64,000 nt of DNA from Alistipes sp. An66 (GTDB lineage: Bacteria > Bacteroidota > Bacteroidia > Bacteroidales > Rikenellaceae), in assembly GCF_002161445.1 (NCBI RefSeq), contig NZ_NFHT01000001.1:310001-374000 (forward strand), in the 5' to 3' direction. Made by a program: the position numbers and the translations under genes. Of this stretch, positions 1-8,689 are shown one piece after another; within the stretch, counting starts at the first letter, position 1, and each line of letters starts with the position of its first letter. The notes under the pieces are model-generated. The model was not told the origin of the DNA. It did no database searches and was given only the letters and a program-made list of their open reading frames with translations.

Positions 1-131
1 TCACGCACCGGCGGAACATCGCCGCGAAGTTGCAGATCCACTCGGCGGCGGGTCTTACGATCTACGCCATCGTGAACAAACTGGTCGAACTCTCCGAAAT
101 CAAGGACACTCTGCCCGAACCACAGCCATGA
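1..131 (+). CDS. LuxR-type response regulator, C-terminal fragment
   Basis: This is the 3' end of a gene that begins before the window. Reading from base 3, the last 42 residues include THRRNIAAKLQI and AGLTIYAIVNKLVEL, which match the recognition helix and last helix of the LuxR/FixJ DNA-binding domain as found in Bacteroidota response regulators. The protein stops a few residues after the HTH, as is usual in this family. The stop codon overlaps the start of the next gene in an ATGA arrangement, so the two are probably cotranscribed. The receiver domain is not visible, so the partner kinase and signal are unknown. Confidence 0.8.
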   Translation, partial: THRRNIAAKLQIHSAAGLTIYAIVNKLVELSEIKDTLPEPQP

Positions 132-1045
132 AACCCGAACCGGACCCTCACAGCCACCATCATCACCATCATCACACCCACACGTTGACCTCGCTGAACC
201 GGGCCTTTCTGTGGGGTATTTCGCTCAATGCGGGCTTCGTGCTCGTGGAGTTCGCCGTGGGACTCTGGTACGGGTCGATGGGCCTTCTCTCCGACGCGGG
301 GCATAACCTCTCGGATGTGGCGAGCCTGTTGCTGGCGATGCTGGCCTTCCGGCTGGCGCAGGCGCACGCGACGCCGCGCTATACCTACGGATACAAGAAG
401 AGCACGGTGCTGATCTCGCTGTTGAATTCGGTGATCCTGCTGATTGCCGTCGGGGTGATCGTCGCCGAGAGCGTCGGGCGGATGCTGCATCCCGAGTCGG
501 TCGTGGGCGGCGCGATTGCGTGGACGGCGGGCATCGGCGTTCTGGTCAACGGATTCACGGCGTGGCTTTTCCTGAAAGACAAGGAGCGGGATCTGAATGT
601 CAAGGGCGCCTATCTGCACATGGCCGCCGATGCGTTGGTATCGGTCGGTGTGTTGGTTTCGGGCGTCGTGATTTCGTGGACGGGATGGACGCTGATCGAC
701 CCGATCGTGGGTCTGGCCGTCGCGGGGGTGATCGTAGCTTCGGTGTGGTCGCTGACGCGTGACAGCCTGCGTCTGTCACTGGACGGAGTGCCTGCGGGCA
801 TCGACATCCCGGAACTGACGCGGCAGATGACCGCCGTCCCGGGAGTGCAGGCGGTCCATCACATCCATGTCTGGGCTTTGAGCACGACGGAGAATGCCCT
901 GACAGCCCATATCGTGCTGGCGGATTTCTCGGAACAGGAGCGGATCAAGCACGATCTGAAAACGCTGTTGCAGGTTTCGGGCATCCCCCATGCGACGCTC
1001 GAATTCGAGACCGAGTCGGAGCATTGTGCCGATTTTTGCGATTGA
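128..1045 (+). CDS. Cation diffusion facilitator (zinc/cadmium exporter, CzcD/ZitB type)
   Basis: A 305-residue inner-membrane antiporter of the CDF family, expected to export Zn2+ and related divalent ions in exchange for protons. The N-terminus has a dense His run (residues 8-18), typical of zinc CDFs. The transport site is visible as paired HxxxD motifs: H59/D63 in SDAGHNLSD (second membrane helix) and H164/D168 in HMAAD (fifth helix). The C-terminal cytoplasmic domain (about 215-305) has the usual dimerisation fold and ends in a Cys/His-rich tail with HCADFCD. It starts inside the stop codon of the upstream LuxR-type gene and is followed by a clear terminator. Metal specificity is inferred from the family. 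Confidence 0.93.
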   Translation: MKPEPDPHSHHHHHHHTHTLTSLNRAFLWGISLNAGFVLVEFAVGLWYGSMGLLSDAGHNLSDVASLLLAMLAFRLAQAHATPRYTYGYKKSTVLISLLNSVILLIAVGVIVAESVGRMLHPESVVGGAIAWTAGIGVLVNGFTAWLFLKDKERDLNVKGAYLHMAADALVSVGVLVSGVVISWTGWTLIDPIVGLAVAGVIVASVWSLTRDSLRLSLDGVPAGIDIPELTRQMTAVPGVQAVHHIHVWALSTTENALTAHIVLADFSEQERIKHDLKTLLQVSGIPHATLEFETESEHCADFCD

Positions 1046-1193
1046 TCGCCTGTTTTTGTCCGGAACTTCGACGTCGGCCGAAATTCCGATCCGAAGAGTT
1101 GGGGTTGCAGTTGTCCGTTTGGAAGAAGGGCACGATCTTTGCGGTTGTAAAAGGGAAGGGTTTCAAGGAGTGAGAGTGACGCAACTTTTGAGT

Positions 1194-1222
1194 ACCGGTC
1201 TGTTTTCAGACCGGTCTTTTTT
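1194..1222 (+). terminator. Rho-independent terminator after the CDF gene
   Basis: A perfect 9-bp stem (ACCGGTCTG / CAGACCGGT) with a TTTT loop is followed by CTTTTTT. It lies between the CDF gene and the convergent yidD. The U tract is only on the plus strand, so it serves the CDF transcript. The 148 bases between the CDF stop and this hairpin hold no gene I can support. Confidence 0.9.
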
Positions 1223-1224
1223 CG

Positions 1225-1485
1225 TTACGGCACGGGATCGTATCCGCTTCCGCCCCAGGGATGGCATTTGGCGAGCCGGCGCAGGGTGAGCCAGAGACCC
1301 TTGACGGGCCCGTATTTGCGCAGAGCTTCGAGTGCGTATTGCGAGCATGTGGGGGTAAACCGGCACGACGGGGGCGTGAGGGGAGAGATGCAGAGCTGGT
1401 AGAACCGCACGAGAAGGATCAGCGGGAAGGCGCAGATCCGTTTACAGACGTTCAGCGACCGTTTCCAGAATTCTGCGGACTGCAT
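1225..1485 (-). CDS. yidD: Membrane protein insertion efficiency factor YidD
   Basis: An 86-residue protein of the YidD (UPF0161/Hcp10) family, a small membrane-associated protein that helps YidC insert proteins into the inner membrane. The family core is seen as [12 protein letters not shown], then [15 protein letters not shown] with its two conserved cysteines, then [12 protein letters not shown] at the C-terminus. The start at 1485 gives the usual family length. It overlaps the end of rnpA by 44 bases, a common rnpA-yidD arrangement. It is the last gene of the minus-strand operon. Confidence 0.95.
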   Translation of the reverse strand: MQSAEFWKRSLNVCKRICAFPLILLVRFYQLCISPLTPPSCRFTPTCSQYALEALRKYGPVKGLWLTLRRLAKCHPWGGSGYDPVP

Positions 1486-1810
1486 GTGAGATGGTTTTTG
1501 CGGGCAGGAGTTCTTTCGAGGAGTAGATGAGCGCGAGGTCGAGGTTGAGCGGAGCGCCTTCGGTGAGCATCTGTTTTTGCAGGCGGTAAGCCTCTTTGGT
1601 CCTGCGGCGCAGGAGGTTTCGTCTGTTGGCCCGTTTGTGGAATTTCTTGGGAACGGAGAAGAGGACTTCGACGCTTCGTTCGGTATCGGGTTCGGCGAAC
1701 CAGACGTACCGGAACGGGAAAATGAATCCACTCTCCCCGGACTCGAAGAGACGGCGTACTGCACCCAGCGAGCGGAGTCTTTCGTTGCGGGGAAGCGAAT
1801 GCGCGGACAT
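1442..1810 (-). CDS. rnpA: Ribonuclease P protein component
   Basis: A 122-residue basic protein that binds the RNase P RNA and helps process tRNA 5' ends. The RNR signature is clear: [18 protein letters not shown] at residues 59-76. The N-terminal RNERLRS-type motif ([18 protein letters not shown]) and the VPKKFHKRA strand-helix also match. In many bacteria rnpA follows rpmH. Here rpmH is about 20 kb away and rnpA sits between hemD and yidD. A long repeat tract separates it from hemD. Confidence 0.96.
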   Translation of the reverse strand: MSAHSLPRNERLRSLGAVRRLFESGESGFIFPFRYVWFAEPDTERSVEVLFSVPKKFHKRANRRNLLRRRTKEAYRLQKQMLTEGAPLNLDLALIYSSKELLPAKTISHAVRRILETVAERL

Positions 1811-1955
1811 GTTGTGGATTTTTGGGTTTTCCGGAGCGTTTGTCTATCCGGTTTCTGTGATTTTCTGTCTGTATCCGGTTTTCAGCACCGGAGGTCTCTT
1901 CTTTTCAACGGGACAGCCGTCTTCTCATTTATACGTTCATCGTTTTCCCTTTTCT

Positions 1956-2196
1956 GCGCCCTTCTCTGCTGCGCCCTTCTCTGCTGTGCCCTTCTCTGCT
2001 GTGCCCTTCTCTGCTGCGCCCTTCACTTCCTGCGCCCTTCTCCTGCGCCCTTCTCCTGTGCCCTTCTCTGCTGCGGCCTTCTCTGCTGCGGCCTTCTCTG
2101 CTGCGCTCTTCTCTGCTGCGCTCTTCTCTGCTGCGGCCTTCACTTCCTGCGCCCTTCTCCTGTGCCCTTCTCCTGTGCCCTTCTCTGCCCCCCCCC
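1956..2196 (-). repeat. Purine-rich tandem repeats with a G9 tract between hemD and rnpA
   Basis: The 417-base gap between hemD and rnpA is filled mostly by imperfect repeats of about 15 bases; on the minus strand the core unit is GCAGCAGAGAAGGGC with 12-base variants such as GGCACAGGAGAA. A higher-order copy is present: the GTGAAG-containing segment occurs twice. A run of nine G (plus strand C, 2188-2196) lies 31 bases after the hemD stop. The tract is open in the same frame as hemD and would encode Ala-Glu-Lys-rich sequence (AAEKG repeats) ending at 1937. I do not call this a gene, but see the findings. Confidence 0.9.
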
Positions 2197-2227
2197 GGTT
2201 TCTCGGTCGGCCGGCTCTGTCCGTCCG

Positions 2228-3088
2228 CTATTTTTCAGTTGCGGAGACGCGGCGTGTCCGGCTTTTTTTGGCCAGTTTGTGCTGCTGCGTGCGGATGAAC
2301 TCCTCCTTACGGGCGTCTGCCACCAACTCCACGGGCTGAATCTCCTCGCCGTTCTGCACCTTCTGGATGAAGAGGTCGATGGCCTTTGCCATGGAGGGAG
2401 CCACGGGGGTCGGGGCATTTGCGAGGACGGTGATCCCGGCGTCGATGGCCGCTTTGAGTGTTCCTTCGCCGAAGACGGCGATGGCGGGGAGTTCCTCGGT
2501 TCCGAACTTCTCGACCAGAGCCTTGACGTCCGAGGGCGAGTAGAGGGCCAGCAGGTCGTATTCGTTCATGTGGACGGCTTCGAGGTCGCTGGCGACCGTG
2601 CGTGCGAGGATGACGGGATCGACGGCGAGTTTGAGTTTGGCGAGGGTTTCGGGCAGCTCGGGCTTGTGGGGCTCGCTCAATGCGAGGAGGAATTTTTCCT
2701 CCTTGTGTTTGATGATGAGCTCGACGAGCGAGGTGAACGAACCGTCGGCGAACGATATCTTGCGTTTGCGGTAAACGATGTATTTTTGGAGATAGAGTGC
2801 CACGGCCTCGGTCTGGCAGATGTATTTCATGGTTTCGGGGACAGTGATCCGGGCCTCTTCGCAGATGTGGAAGAAGCTGTCGACCGTAGTCCGGGAGGTG
2901 AAGATGACAGCCGTGTGGTCGAGAATTTCGACCCGTTGGGCGCGGAACTCTTTCAGGGAGACACCCTCGACCCGGATGAAGGGTTTGTAGGCTACTTCCA
3001 CCTGGTATTTCTGGGAGAGTTCGTAGAACGGAGATTTCTCGATGATCGCGGGCCTCGGCTGCGAAACCAATACACTCTTTACTTTCAA
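2228..3088 (-). CDS. hemD: Uroporphyrinogen-III synthase
   Basis: A 286-residue protein similar to Bacteroidota HemD proteins, which close hydroxymethylbilane into uroporphyrinogen III in haem/tetrapyrrole synthesis. It begins MKVKSVLVSQPRP and has the two-lobed HemD pattern: HTAVIFTSRTTVDSFF in the first lobe and LLALYSPSDVKALVEKF then AIAVFGEGTLKAA in the second. After the fold (about residue 245) is a basic tail (KLAKKSRTRR). Sequence identity in HemD is always low, so the call rests on pattern and on context: in Bacteroidota hemD is often next to DUF4271 and rnpA/yidD. No other haem genes are in the window. Confidence 0.85.
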   Translation of the reverse strand: MKVKSVLVSQPRPAIIEKSPFYELSQKYQVEVAYKPFIRVEGVSLKEFRAQRVEILDHTAVIFTSRTTVDSFFHICEEARITVPETMKYICQTEAVALYLQKYIVYRKRKISFADGSFTSLVELIIKHKEEKFLLALSEPHKPELPETLAKLKLAVDPVILARTVASDLEAVHMNEYDLLALYSPSDVKALVEKFGTEELPAIAVFGEGTLKAAIDAGITVLANAPTPVAPSMAKAIDLFIQKVQNGEEIQPVELVADARKEEFIRTQQHKLAKKSRTRRVSATEK

Positions 3089-3120
3089 CGTTACGGATAT
3101 TTAGGTTTGTTTTCGTTCGG

Positions 3121-4299
3121 TCATCTCGCCGCAAGGAGCCATAATAGGCTGATTGGGAAGATTTCCACGGTGCAAAGGTACAAAAACCAATGCAAAATCG
3201 AAATTTTTTTAGAAATAAAGAGATTCAGGGATTCCTTGAGGTATAAAACGGCCGTAATGATCAATTCTGCGGCGCCGACAAAAAACCATACGCTGCCGGT
3301 TCCGCGCGGACAGAGCGCGAAGAGGAGCAGGGCCGGCGATGCGATGATCACGGCGAGCGAGAAAAAGGTCTGTCGCAACTGTACGAGCTGTGCGATGAAG
3401 GGCTGCGAGAGGGTGACGGCCCCGATGATGCGGACGACTGCGGCCTGGAAGAGGATGACGATGCCCCAGGCGAGGGTTGCGAGCAGACTGAGTGCGAGGA
3501 CGGCTCCGTGGGAGAGGGATCTTCCGAGTCCGGGGGGCATGAGCGAGTCGCCGTATTTGACGACCACGACCCCCATGAAGAGGATTCCGATGGCGGTCGT
3601 GAGATTCAGGAATCGGGCGAATCCGCTGCTGCCGGGTTCTTCGGAGAGCCGTTCTCCGGAGGTTTTGTCGCGGGAGATCCGGTTCAGCAGGCTGCGGATG
3701 TCCCCGAGGTTCCGGTAGAGGAGCGTGGCGTAGGTTGCGGCGAGCAGGAGCACGAAGCCCTGGAATACGGCGTTGTCCGTCAGCGGAGAGCAGAGCGGGC
3801 GTTCGATCCGCTCGGGCTGAATGGTCGCGGAGCACTCTCCGAAGAGTCCCGAGACGGTTGTGTCGCGCCACGGCACCGGTTGCTCTTCCGGGATGTCGAC
3901 GCGGTCCGCCCCGAGTTCTCCGAACGGCAGGCTGCCGGGCCCTCCGGCATACAGGGAATCGACGGTGAAAGCCGTGGAGTCGCCGGCGATCCGCAGGCTG
4001 CCGGCCTCGCGCACGGCCGTCCCGATGCGGATCAGGCCCGTGTCGGCTTGTTCCAGGCCGGCTCTGCCGTGCGTCCGAACCGTTCCGACGCGCTCTTCGG
4101 GCGTATTGCGGTTTTCGGGGACCTCCTTGCTGCGGCCGTTTGCGGCCATGCTGTCTGCGGCCGGTCCCGCAACGGCCGTTGCGGGACTCTCTGCACGGGG
4201 AGTCCCCGCTTCGGCCCGGTTCGCTCCTGCCGCGGCGGACTCCCCGGAGGTCATTCCAACCGGAGCTGCGTTTCCCGTATGTTGCCGGGCGTCGATCAT
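3121..4299 (-). CDS. DUF4271 integral membrane protein
   Basis: A 392-residue protein whose C-terminal part (about 175-392) has six or so membrane helices and the DUF4271 signature ending ILHWFLYLCTVEIFPISLLW. The N-terminal 130 residues are low-complexity, rich in Ala, Gly and Pro, and probably disordered. Function is unknown; the family is found mainly in Bacteroidota and is often beside hemD, as here. Its start overlaps the histidine kinase stop by four bases (ATGA), and hemD begins 32 bases after its stop. Confidence 0.85.
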   Translation of the reverse strand: MIDARQHTGNAAPVGMTSGESAAAGANRAEAGTPRAESPATAVAGPAADSMAANGRSKEVPENRNTPEERVGTVRTHGRAGLEQADTGLIRIGTAVREAGSLRIAGDSTAFTVDSLYAGGPGSLPFGELGADRVDIPEEQPVPWRDTTVSGLFGECSATIQPERIERPLCSPLTDNAVFQGFVLLLAATYATLLYRNLGDIRSLLNRISRDKTSGERLSEEPGSSGFARFLNLTTAIGILFMGVVVVKYGDSLMPPGLGRSLSHGAVLALSLLATLAWGIVILFQAAVVRIIGAVTLSQPFIAQLVQLRQTFFSLAVIIASPALLLFALCPRGTGSVWFFVGAAELIITAVLYLKESLNLFISKKISILHWFLYLCTVEIFPISLLWLLAAR

Positions 4300-5471
4300 C
4301 CGGCGAAGGAGCGTTTGAGGGTGATCCGGATGGTGGTGCCCTTGCCGATTTCGGAGTCGATGACGGCGATCTTACCCTGGTGGTACTCCTCGACGATGCG
4401 GCGCGAGAGGGAGAGTCCGAGACCCCAGCCGCGGGTCTTGGTCGTGAATCCCGGTTCGAAGATGCGTTTCCAGTTGCTTTTGGGAATTCCCTTTCCGGTG
4501 TCCTTGACGTCGATCATCACGTATTTGTCATCCGAGGAGATGCGCACGTCGATGGCTCCGTGTCCCTGCAAGGCGTCGAGCGAGTTCTTCATGAGGTTCT
4601 CCACGACCCACTCGAACAGGGCGGCGTTGATGTTGGCCTGCACCGGGGCGATGGCCAGTCCGTTGTATTCGAGCGTGACGTTGCGCGGGATTCGCTTGCG
4701 GAAGTACATGACCGATTCGCCGACCACCTCGTTGATGTTTTCGGGCGTGAGCGGTGTTTCGGAGCCGATCTTGGAGAATCGGTCGGTGATCTTCATCAGA
4801 TGGGTGAGGTCCTTGTTCATCTCCTCGACGGCCGTCTGGTCGATCTCCTGCGAACGGAGGTACTCGATCCATCCGAGCAGCGAGGAGGTCGGGGTTCCGA
4901 GCTGGTGGGCGGTCTCCTTGGCGAGGCCGATCCATACGCGGTTCTGTTCGTCGTGCTTCGACGACCGGAATGCGATGAATCCCAGGGCGACGAATGCCGT
5001 GATGACGAGGATCTGGATGTATGGGAAGTAGTAAAGCGATTTGAGGAGCGCCGATTTTCCGTAGAAGATCAGGTGGTAGTGTTCCGACGAAAACCGGTAT
5101 CGCACGGGGATGGGCTGGTTTTCGGACATGAACTTGTCGATCTGTTTGCGGAGTCGGTCCGGGTGGTCGATGATCTTCTCGGGGACCAGATGTGAGTTGA
5201 TGACTTCGAGGTTCTCGTTGGTGATGATGAACGGAATGTTGTTTCCGTTGGACATGATGTCCGCGACGAGCGGGTCCTGAATGGTCCCCATGACGTCGCG
5301 GCTGACGCGCTCCATGGCGTGTGCCCAGAGGGCGACGTCATGCTGCTCCTTTCCTTTGAGTTTGCGTGCCATGTCGTTGGTGTAGAGCAGCGACACGGCT
5401 CCGAGCATGACTCCGACGACGATGACGACCAGCCGGTTGCGGAAGGAGAAGGTTCTCGCATGGATTTTCAT
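4296..5471 (-). CDS. Sensor histidine kinase
   Basis: A 391-residue membrane kinase. Two membrane helices (about 13-30 and 151-168) flank a periplasmic sensor region. The cytoplasmic part has the H-box with phospho-acceptor H189 in AKETAHQLGTP, the N-box around N296 (ENLMKNSLDAL), the G1 box DTGKGI at 324-329, an FEPGFTT F-box and the G2 box GWGLGLS at 348-354. The ETAHQLGTP form of the H-box is typical of Bacteroidota kinases. No response regulator is adjacent, so the partner is unknown. It lies between an S41 protease and DUF4271 with spacing that suggests one operon. Confidence 0.93.
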   Translation of the reverse strand: MKIHARTFSFRNRLVVIVVGVMLGAVSLLYTNDMARKLKGKEQHDVALWAHAMERVSRDVMGTIQDPLVADIMSNGNNIPFIITNENLEVINSHLVPEKIIDHPDRLRKQIDKFMSENQPIPVRYRFSSEHYHLIFYGKSALLKSLYYFPYIQILVITAFVALGFIAFRSSKHDEQNRVWIGLAKETAHQLGTPTSSLLGWIEYLRSQEIDQTAVEEMNKDLTHLMKITDRFSKIGSETPLTPENINEVVGESVMYFRKRIPRNVTLEYNGLAIAPVQANINAALFEWVVENLMKNSLDALQGHGAIDVRISSDDKYVMIDVKDTGKGIPKSNWKRIFEPGFTTKTRGWGLGLSLSRRIVEEYHQGKIAVIDSEIGKGTTIRITLKRSFAG

Positions 5472-5480
5472 GGCCGTGAG

Positions 5481-7142
5481 CTATTTTCGGGGCGTATCCT
5501 GCTCCGAGGTGATGCGGGCGTACTCTTCGGGGTTTTCGAGCACGCCGACGGCGCGTGCGACCTCGGCATCGCCGGGCAGCGAGTGCTCGATCACGCCGGC
5601 CTGATAGGCGTGGCGCATGACGATGTCGTTGTTGATCGTCCCGATGACCTGTTCGCGGTAGGTTTCGAGGTTTGTCTGCGTATCGTCCTTCAATTCGGCC
5701 TCGACCTTTTCGAAGCGCGCTTTCAGGTCGTCGAAGAGGTCCTCGTCGGCTGCTTTTTTCAGGGCTTTGAGGGCGCGCCTCGTGTCGGACTCATAGGGGA
5801 CCTTCTTCTCCTTCATGAACTCCGCGAAGTCGGCATAGTCGTCGTCGGAGATCGAGAAGGTGCGGATGTCGATCGCCTGTCCGGGGTTGCGGCGGGTGTA
5901 TTCGTCGCCGAAATCCTCGATGAACCCCATCGCGTAGAGGGTTGCGGCGAAGCGGGAGATGTACTCCGGTTCGGTGCGGATGTCGGGCATGATGCCGCCG
6001 CCGTCGTAGACCTTTCGTCCGGCGCGGGTCGTGAATTCGGAAATCAGCGAGTCGGGGACGGTGCGCACGGATCCCTCCTGCGAATGGGAGTAGTCGATGG
6101 CCTGTATGCAGCGCCCCGAGGGGATGTAATATTTGGCGGTGGTGAGTTTGAGCATGGTGTTGTACCCGAGGGGGCGGGTTGTCTGGACGAGCCCCTTTCC
6201 GAAGCTCCGTTGCCCGATGAGCACGGCGCGGTCGAGGTCCTGCAAGGCGCCGGCGACGATCTCGGCCGCGGATGCGGTGTTCCCGTTGATGAGCACGACG
6301 AGGGGCAGGTCGGGCAGTATGGGCTCGGACCCGGTGCGGAACACCTGCCGGGACTCCTCCGAACGGCCCTTGGTGCTGACGACTTCGGTTCCTTTGGGGA
6401 CGAACATGCCGAGAATCTTGACGGCTTCCTGCATGATGCCTCCACCGTTCGAGCGGTAGTCGAGGATGAGGCCTTTCAGGCTGCCTTCCTGGCGGAGACG
6501 TTCGACGGCGGCCCTCATCTCCTCGTAACACCCTTCGGTAAAGTCGCTGTGGCGGATGTATCCGATCCCATCGGCGGCCCATCCGGCGAAGGGCACGCCG
6601 GGGATTGCGATGCGCTCGCGGCGGATGACGGCGGTCTGCTGCGTTCCGTCGAGGTGCTCGACGGTGACGCGGACCTTGCTGCCGGGCTCTCCTTTGAGCC
6701 TTGACGAAACCTCTTCGGTCGAGAAGCCCTTTGCGTCCTTTCCGTCGATGGAGAGGATCTTGTCTCCGATTTTGAGACCGGCCCGATCGGCCGGCGATCC
6801 TTCGTAGGGCTGTGCGATGCGGACGTAGTCCTCCTTCTGTCGGATGAGAGCGCCGATTCCGCCGTACTTTCCGGTGGTCAGGAGTTCGAAATCCTGCATG
6901 CCCTCCTCGGGGATGTATTCGGTGTAGGGGTCGAGGTCGCTGACCATGCCGGCGGCGGCCCCTTCCATGAGTTTGTCGGGGTCGACCGGATCGACGTAGT
7001 TGAGCGACAGTTCTCGCATCATGTTGACGGTGATCTCCATGTTGCGTCCGAGCCCGAAGTCGTTCCGGGCGGCGAAGATCGTAACGGCGGCGACGGCCAC
7101 GGCAGCCGTTGCCGCGATCAGCGGGCGGTATTTTCTATTCAT
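5481..7142 (-). CDS. C-terminal processing peptidase (S41 family) with PDZ domain
   Basis: A 553-residue periplasmic serine protease of the CtpA/Prc type, which trims or degrades envelope proteins from their C-termini. There is an N-terminal signal anchor (about 7-25), a PDZ domain (about 85-170, with KYGGIGALI and GLKIGDKILSIDG) and the S41 catalytic core, with Ser291 in NTASAAE and Lys316 in SFGKGLVQ forming the Ser-Lys dyad. A C-terminal helical extension of about 170 residues follows. A second S41 protease lies at 54984-56624. It overlaps the upstream gene by 8 bases and is 9 bases from the kinase. Confidence 0.93.
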   Translation of the reverse strand: MNRKYRPLIAATAAVAVAAVTIFAARNDFGLGRNMEITVNMMRELSLNYVDPVDPDKLMEGAAAGMVSDLDPYTEYIPEEGMQDFELLTTGKYGGIGALIRQKEDYVRIAQPYEGSPADRAGLKIGDKILSIDGKDAKGFSTEEVSSRLKGEPGSKVRVTVEHLDGTQQTAVIRRERIAIPGVPFAGWAADGIGYIRHSDFTEGCYEEMRAAVERLRQEGSLKGLILDYRSNGGGIMQEAVKILGMFVPKGTEVVSTKGRSEESRQVFRTGSEPILPDLPLVVLINGNTASAAEIVAGALQDLDRAVLIGQRSFGKGLVQTTRPLGYNTMLKLTTAKYYIPSGRCIQAIDYSHSQEGSVRTVPDSLISEFTTRAGRKVYDGGGIMPDIRTEPEYISRFAATLYAMGFIEDFGDEYTRRNPGQAIDIRTFSISDDDYADFAEFMKEKKVPYESDTRRALKALKKAADEDLFDDLKARFEKVEAELKDDTQTNLETYREQVIGTINNDIVMRHAYQAGVIEHSLPGDAEVARAVGVLENPEEYARITSEQDTPRK

Positions 7143-7608
7143 TGCGTCGAATCATCTCCAAAAAGGAATCGAGCCGGTACTGGACGCGGGCCACACCGCG
7201 GCGTATCCCCTCGATCCGGATCCATTGTCCGTATTGTGAAACAATCAGTTCGTCTTCTCCGAGCATCATGAGTTTCCGGCCCCAGTTGTCGGCGCGGAAG
7301 ACCATCACGCCGTCGTGTTCGCTGCGGAGCGAGAAGCCCTCGGAACGGAAGGCGTTTAGGATCTGTTCGCGGTTGTCGTCGATGTTCCCCTCGACCTGCC
7401 GCACGATGAATCCGAATTTGGGATAGAAGGCGGCGAGCAGGAGGATCACGGCGGGGAGCATCATGCCGCGCGGCGTATGGAACATCACGTAGAGGGTCTC
7501 CGTGACGGTAAGTCTGGCGGTTCCGGCCATCCGGTTGAGGTACATGATCGCTGCACATAGAACGCACAGGGCGCAGAAATATTTTAACGAGCGGATGAAG
7601 TATTTCAT
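7135..7608 (-). CDS. Small membrane protein, conserved hypothetical
   Basis: A 157-residue protein with two predicted membrane helices near the N-terminus (about 9-25 and 48-65) and a cytoplasmic domain of about 90 residues containing VRQVEGNIDDNREQILNAF. I do not recognise the family. The start at 7608 (MKYFIRSLKYF) was chosen over upstream alternatives because the earlier codons encode an Arg/Pro-rich stretch with no membrane character. Its end overlaps the S41 protease start by eight bases, so it is probably the first or an early gene of the operon running to yidD. Confidence 0.75.
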   Translation of the reverse strand: MKYFIRSLKYFCALCVLCAAIMYLNRMAGTARLTVTETLYVMFHTPRGMMLPAVILLLAAFYPKFGFIVRQVEGNIDDNREQILNAFRSEGFSLRSEHDGVMVFRADNWGRKLMMLGEDELIVSQYGQWIRIEGIRRGVARVQYRLDSFLEMIRRNE

Positions 7609-7738
7609 AATTTTCGAGTTTTGTTTTTTCCGATTTGTCCGTGGCGGCCATCCGGTACCCGGATCGACCGTTCTGTTTTTCTTTGCCGGGAGGGGGTTGA
7701 GGCGGGAGTTCCGGCGCTCCATTCACCGCCTTTTGTTC

Positions 7739-8608
7739 TTACGGTTTTTTCGTTATTTCCCCGACGGCCCGGGCGACCTCCTGCATCAGCCACTTGGGGG
7801 TGGACGTTGCGCCGCAGATTCCGACGCTTCCGGTCCCCTCGAACCAGGAGGCTTCGATTTCGTCGGGTTCTTCGACGACGTGGGTCTTCGGGTTGGCGCT
7901 CCGGCACACCTCCGAGAGCACCTTTCCGTTCGAGGACTTGCGTCCGCAGACGAAGATCACGACATCGAACCTTGCGGCGAACTCCGTGAGATGCTGCTCG
8001 CGGTTGGCGACCTGGCGGCAGATCGTATCGTCGATGCGTACCTGCCCGGGGTCTGCGGCACGGCGCTTCATCTCGGTGCCGAGCGCTTCGAAGAGAGCGA
8101 TGCTCTGTGTGGTCTGCGAGAGGAAGTGGATCGGGCGTGCGAAGTCGATTGTCCGGAGATCGTCGGCGTTTTCGATCACGATCGTGGGCTCTTCGACCTG
8201 TCCTGTGAGTCCGACGACTTCGGCATGTCCCCGTTTTCCGAGGATCACGACCTGTCCGCCGACGGGCCCCATCTGTTCGTGGGCCTGCATGACGCGGCGT
8301 TGGAGTCGGGCTACGACCGGGCAGGTGGCATCGATCACGCGGATTCCCAGGCGTTCCGCTTCGGCATAGGTGGTCGGGGGCTCTCCGTGCGCCCGGATGA
8401 GCAGGCGGCCTCCGGCGATTGCGGGCATTTCGTCGTGGGTCACGGTCCGGAGTCCCAGGCGTTCGAGGCGCTGAACCTCGATGCGGTTGTGTACGATGTC
8501 TCCGAGCGAGTGCACGGTCCCGCCTTCGGCGAGGGCCTTTTCGGCCTCCGTGATGGCGCGGACCACACCGAAGCAGAAACCCGATTTATCGTCTATCTCG
8601 ATACGCAT
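7739..8608 (-). CDS. ispH: 4-hydroxy-3-methylbut-2-enyl diphosphate reductase
   Basis: A 289-residue [4Fe-4S] enzyme that makes IPP and DMAPP in the last step of the MEP pathway. The three cluster cysteines are at C12 (GFCFGV), C96 (DATCPVV) and C197 (DTICRQVANR), the same numbering as the E. coli enzyme. The substrate-binding histidines in HSLGDIVHN and IRAHGEPP, the conserved TQTT-like loop (LSQTTQS) and the C-terminal GATSTP motif are present. ispG is elsewhere in the window (44797). It lies 81 bases after cmk and may be in the lysE-cmk transcript. Confidence 0.97.
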   Translation of the reverse strand: MRIEIDDKSGFCFGVVRAITEAEKALAEGGTVHSLGDIVHNRIEVQRLERLGLRTVTHDEMPAIAGGRLLIRAHGEPPTTYAEAERLGIRVIDATCPVVARLQRRVMQAHEQMGPVGGQVVILGKRGHAEVVGLTGQVEEPTIVIENADDLRTIDFARPIHFLSQTTQSIALFEALGTEMKRRAADPGQVRIDDTICRQVANREQHLTEFAARFDVVIFVCGRKSSNGKVLSEVCRSANPKTHVVEEPDEIEASWFEGTGSVGICGATSTPKWLMQEVARAVGEITKKP

Positions 8609-8689
8609 GCGTTTTGTCTTTTTGGGGATCCGTTTCCGGATTTTTCAAGGGGGCTTTGCCTTTCGCCGGCCCCTCTGCCTGCCTGCCCC

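Noticed and set aside
3173-3180. TACCTTTG on the minus strand as a hemD promoter
   Set aside because: It lies in the 3' end of DUF4271 and the TTG spacing is poor, so it is not listed as a feature, though an internal promoter is possible.
1577-3718. Plus-strand open frame of 713 codons
   Set aside because: It lies antisense to rnpA, the repeat tract and hemD, all of which have clear family signatures. Its translation is compositionally biased (Cys/Leu repeats) with no recognisable domain.
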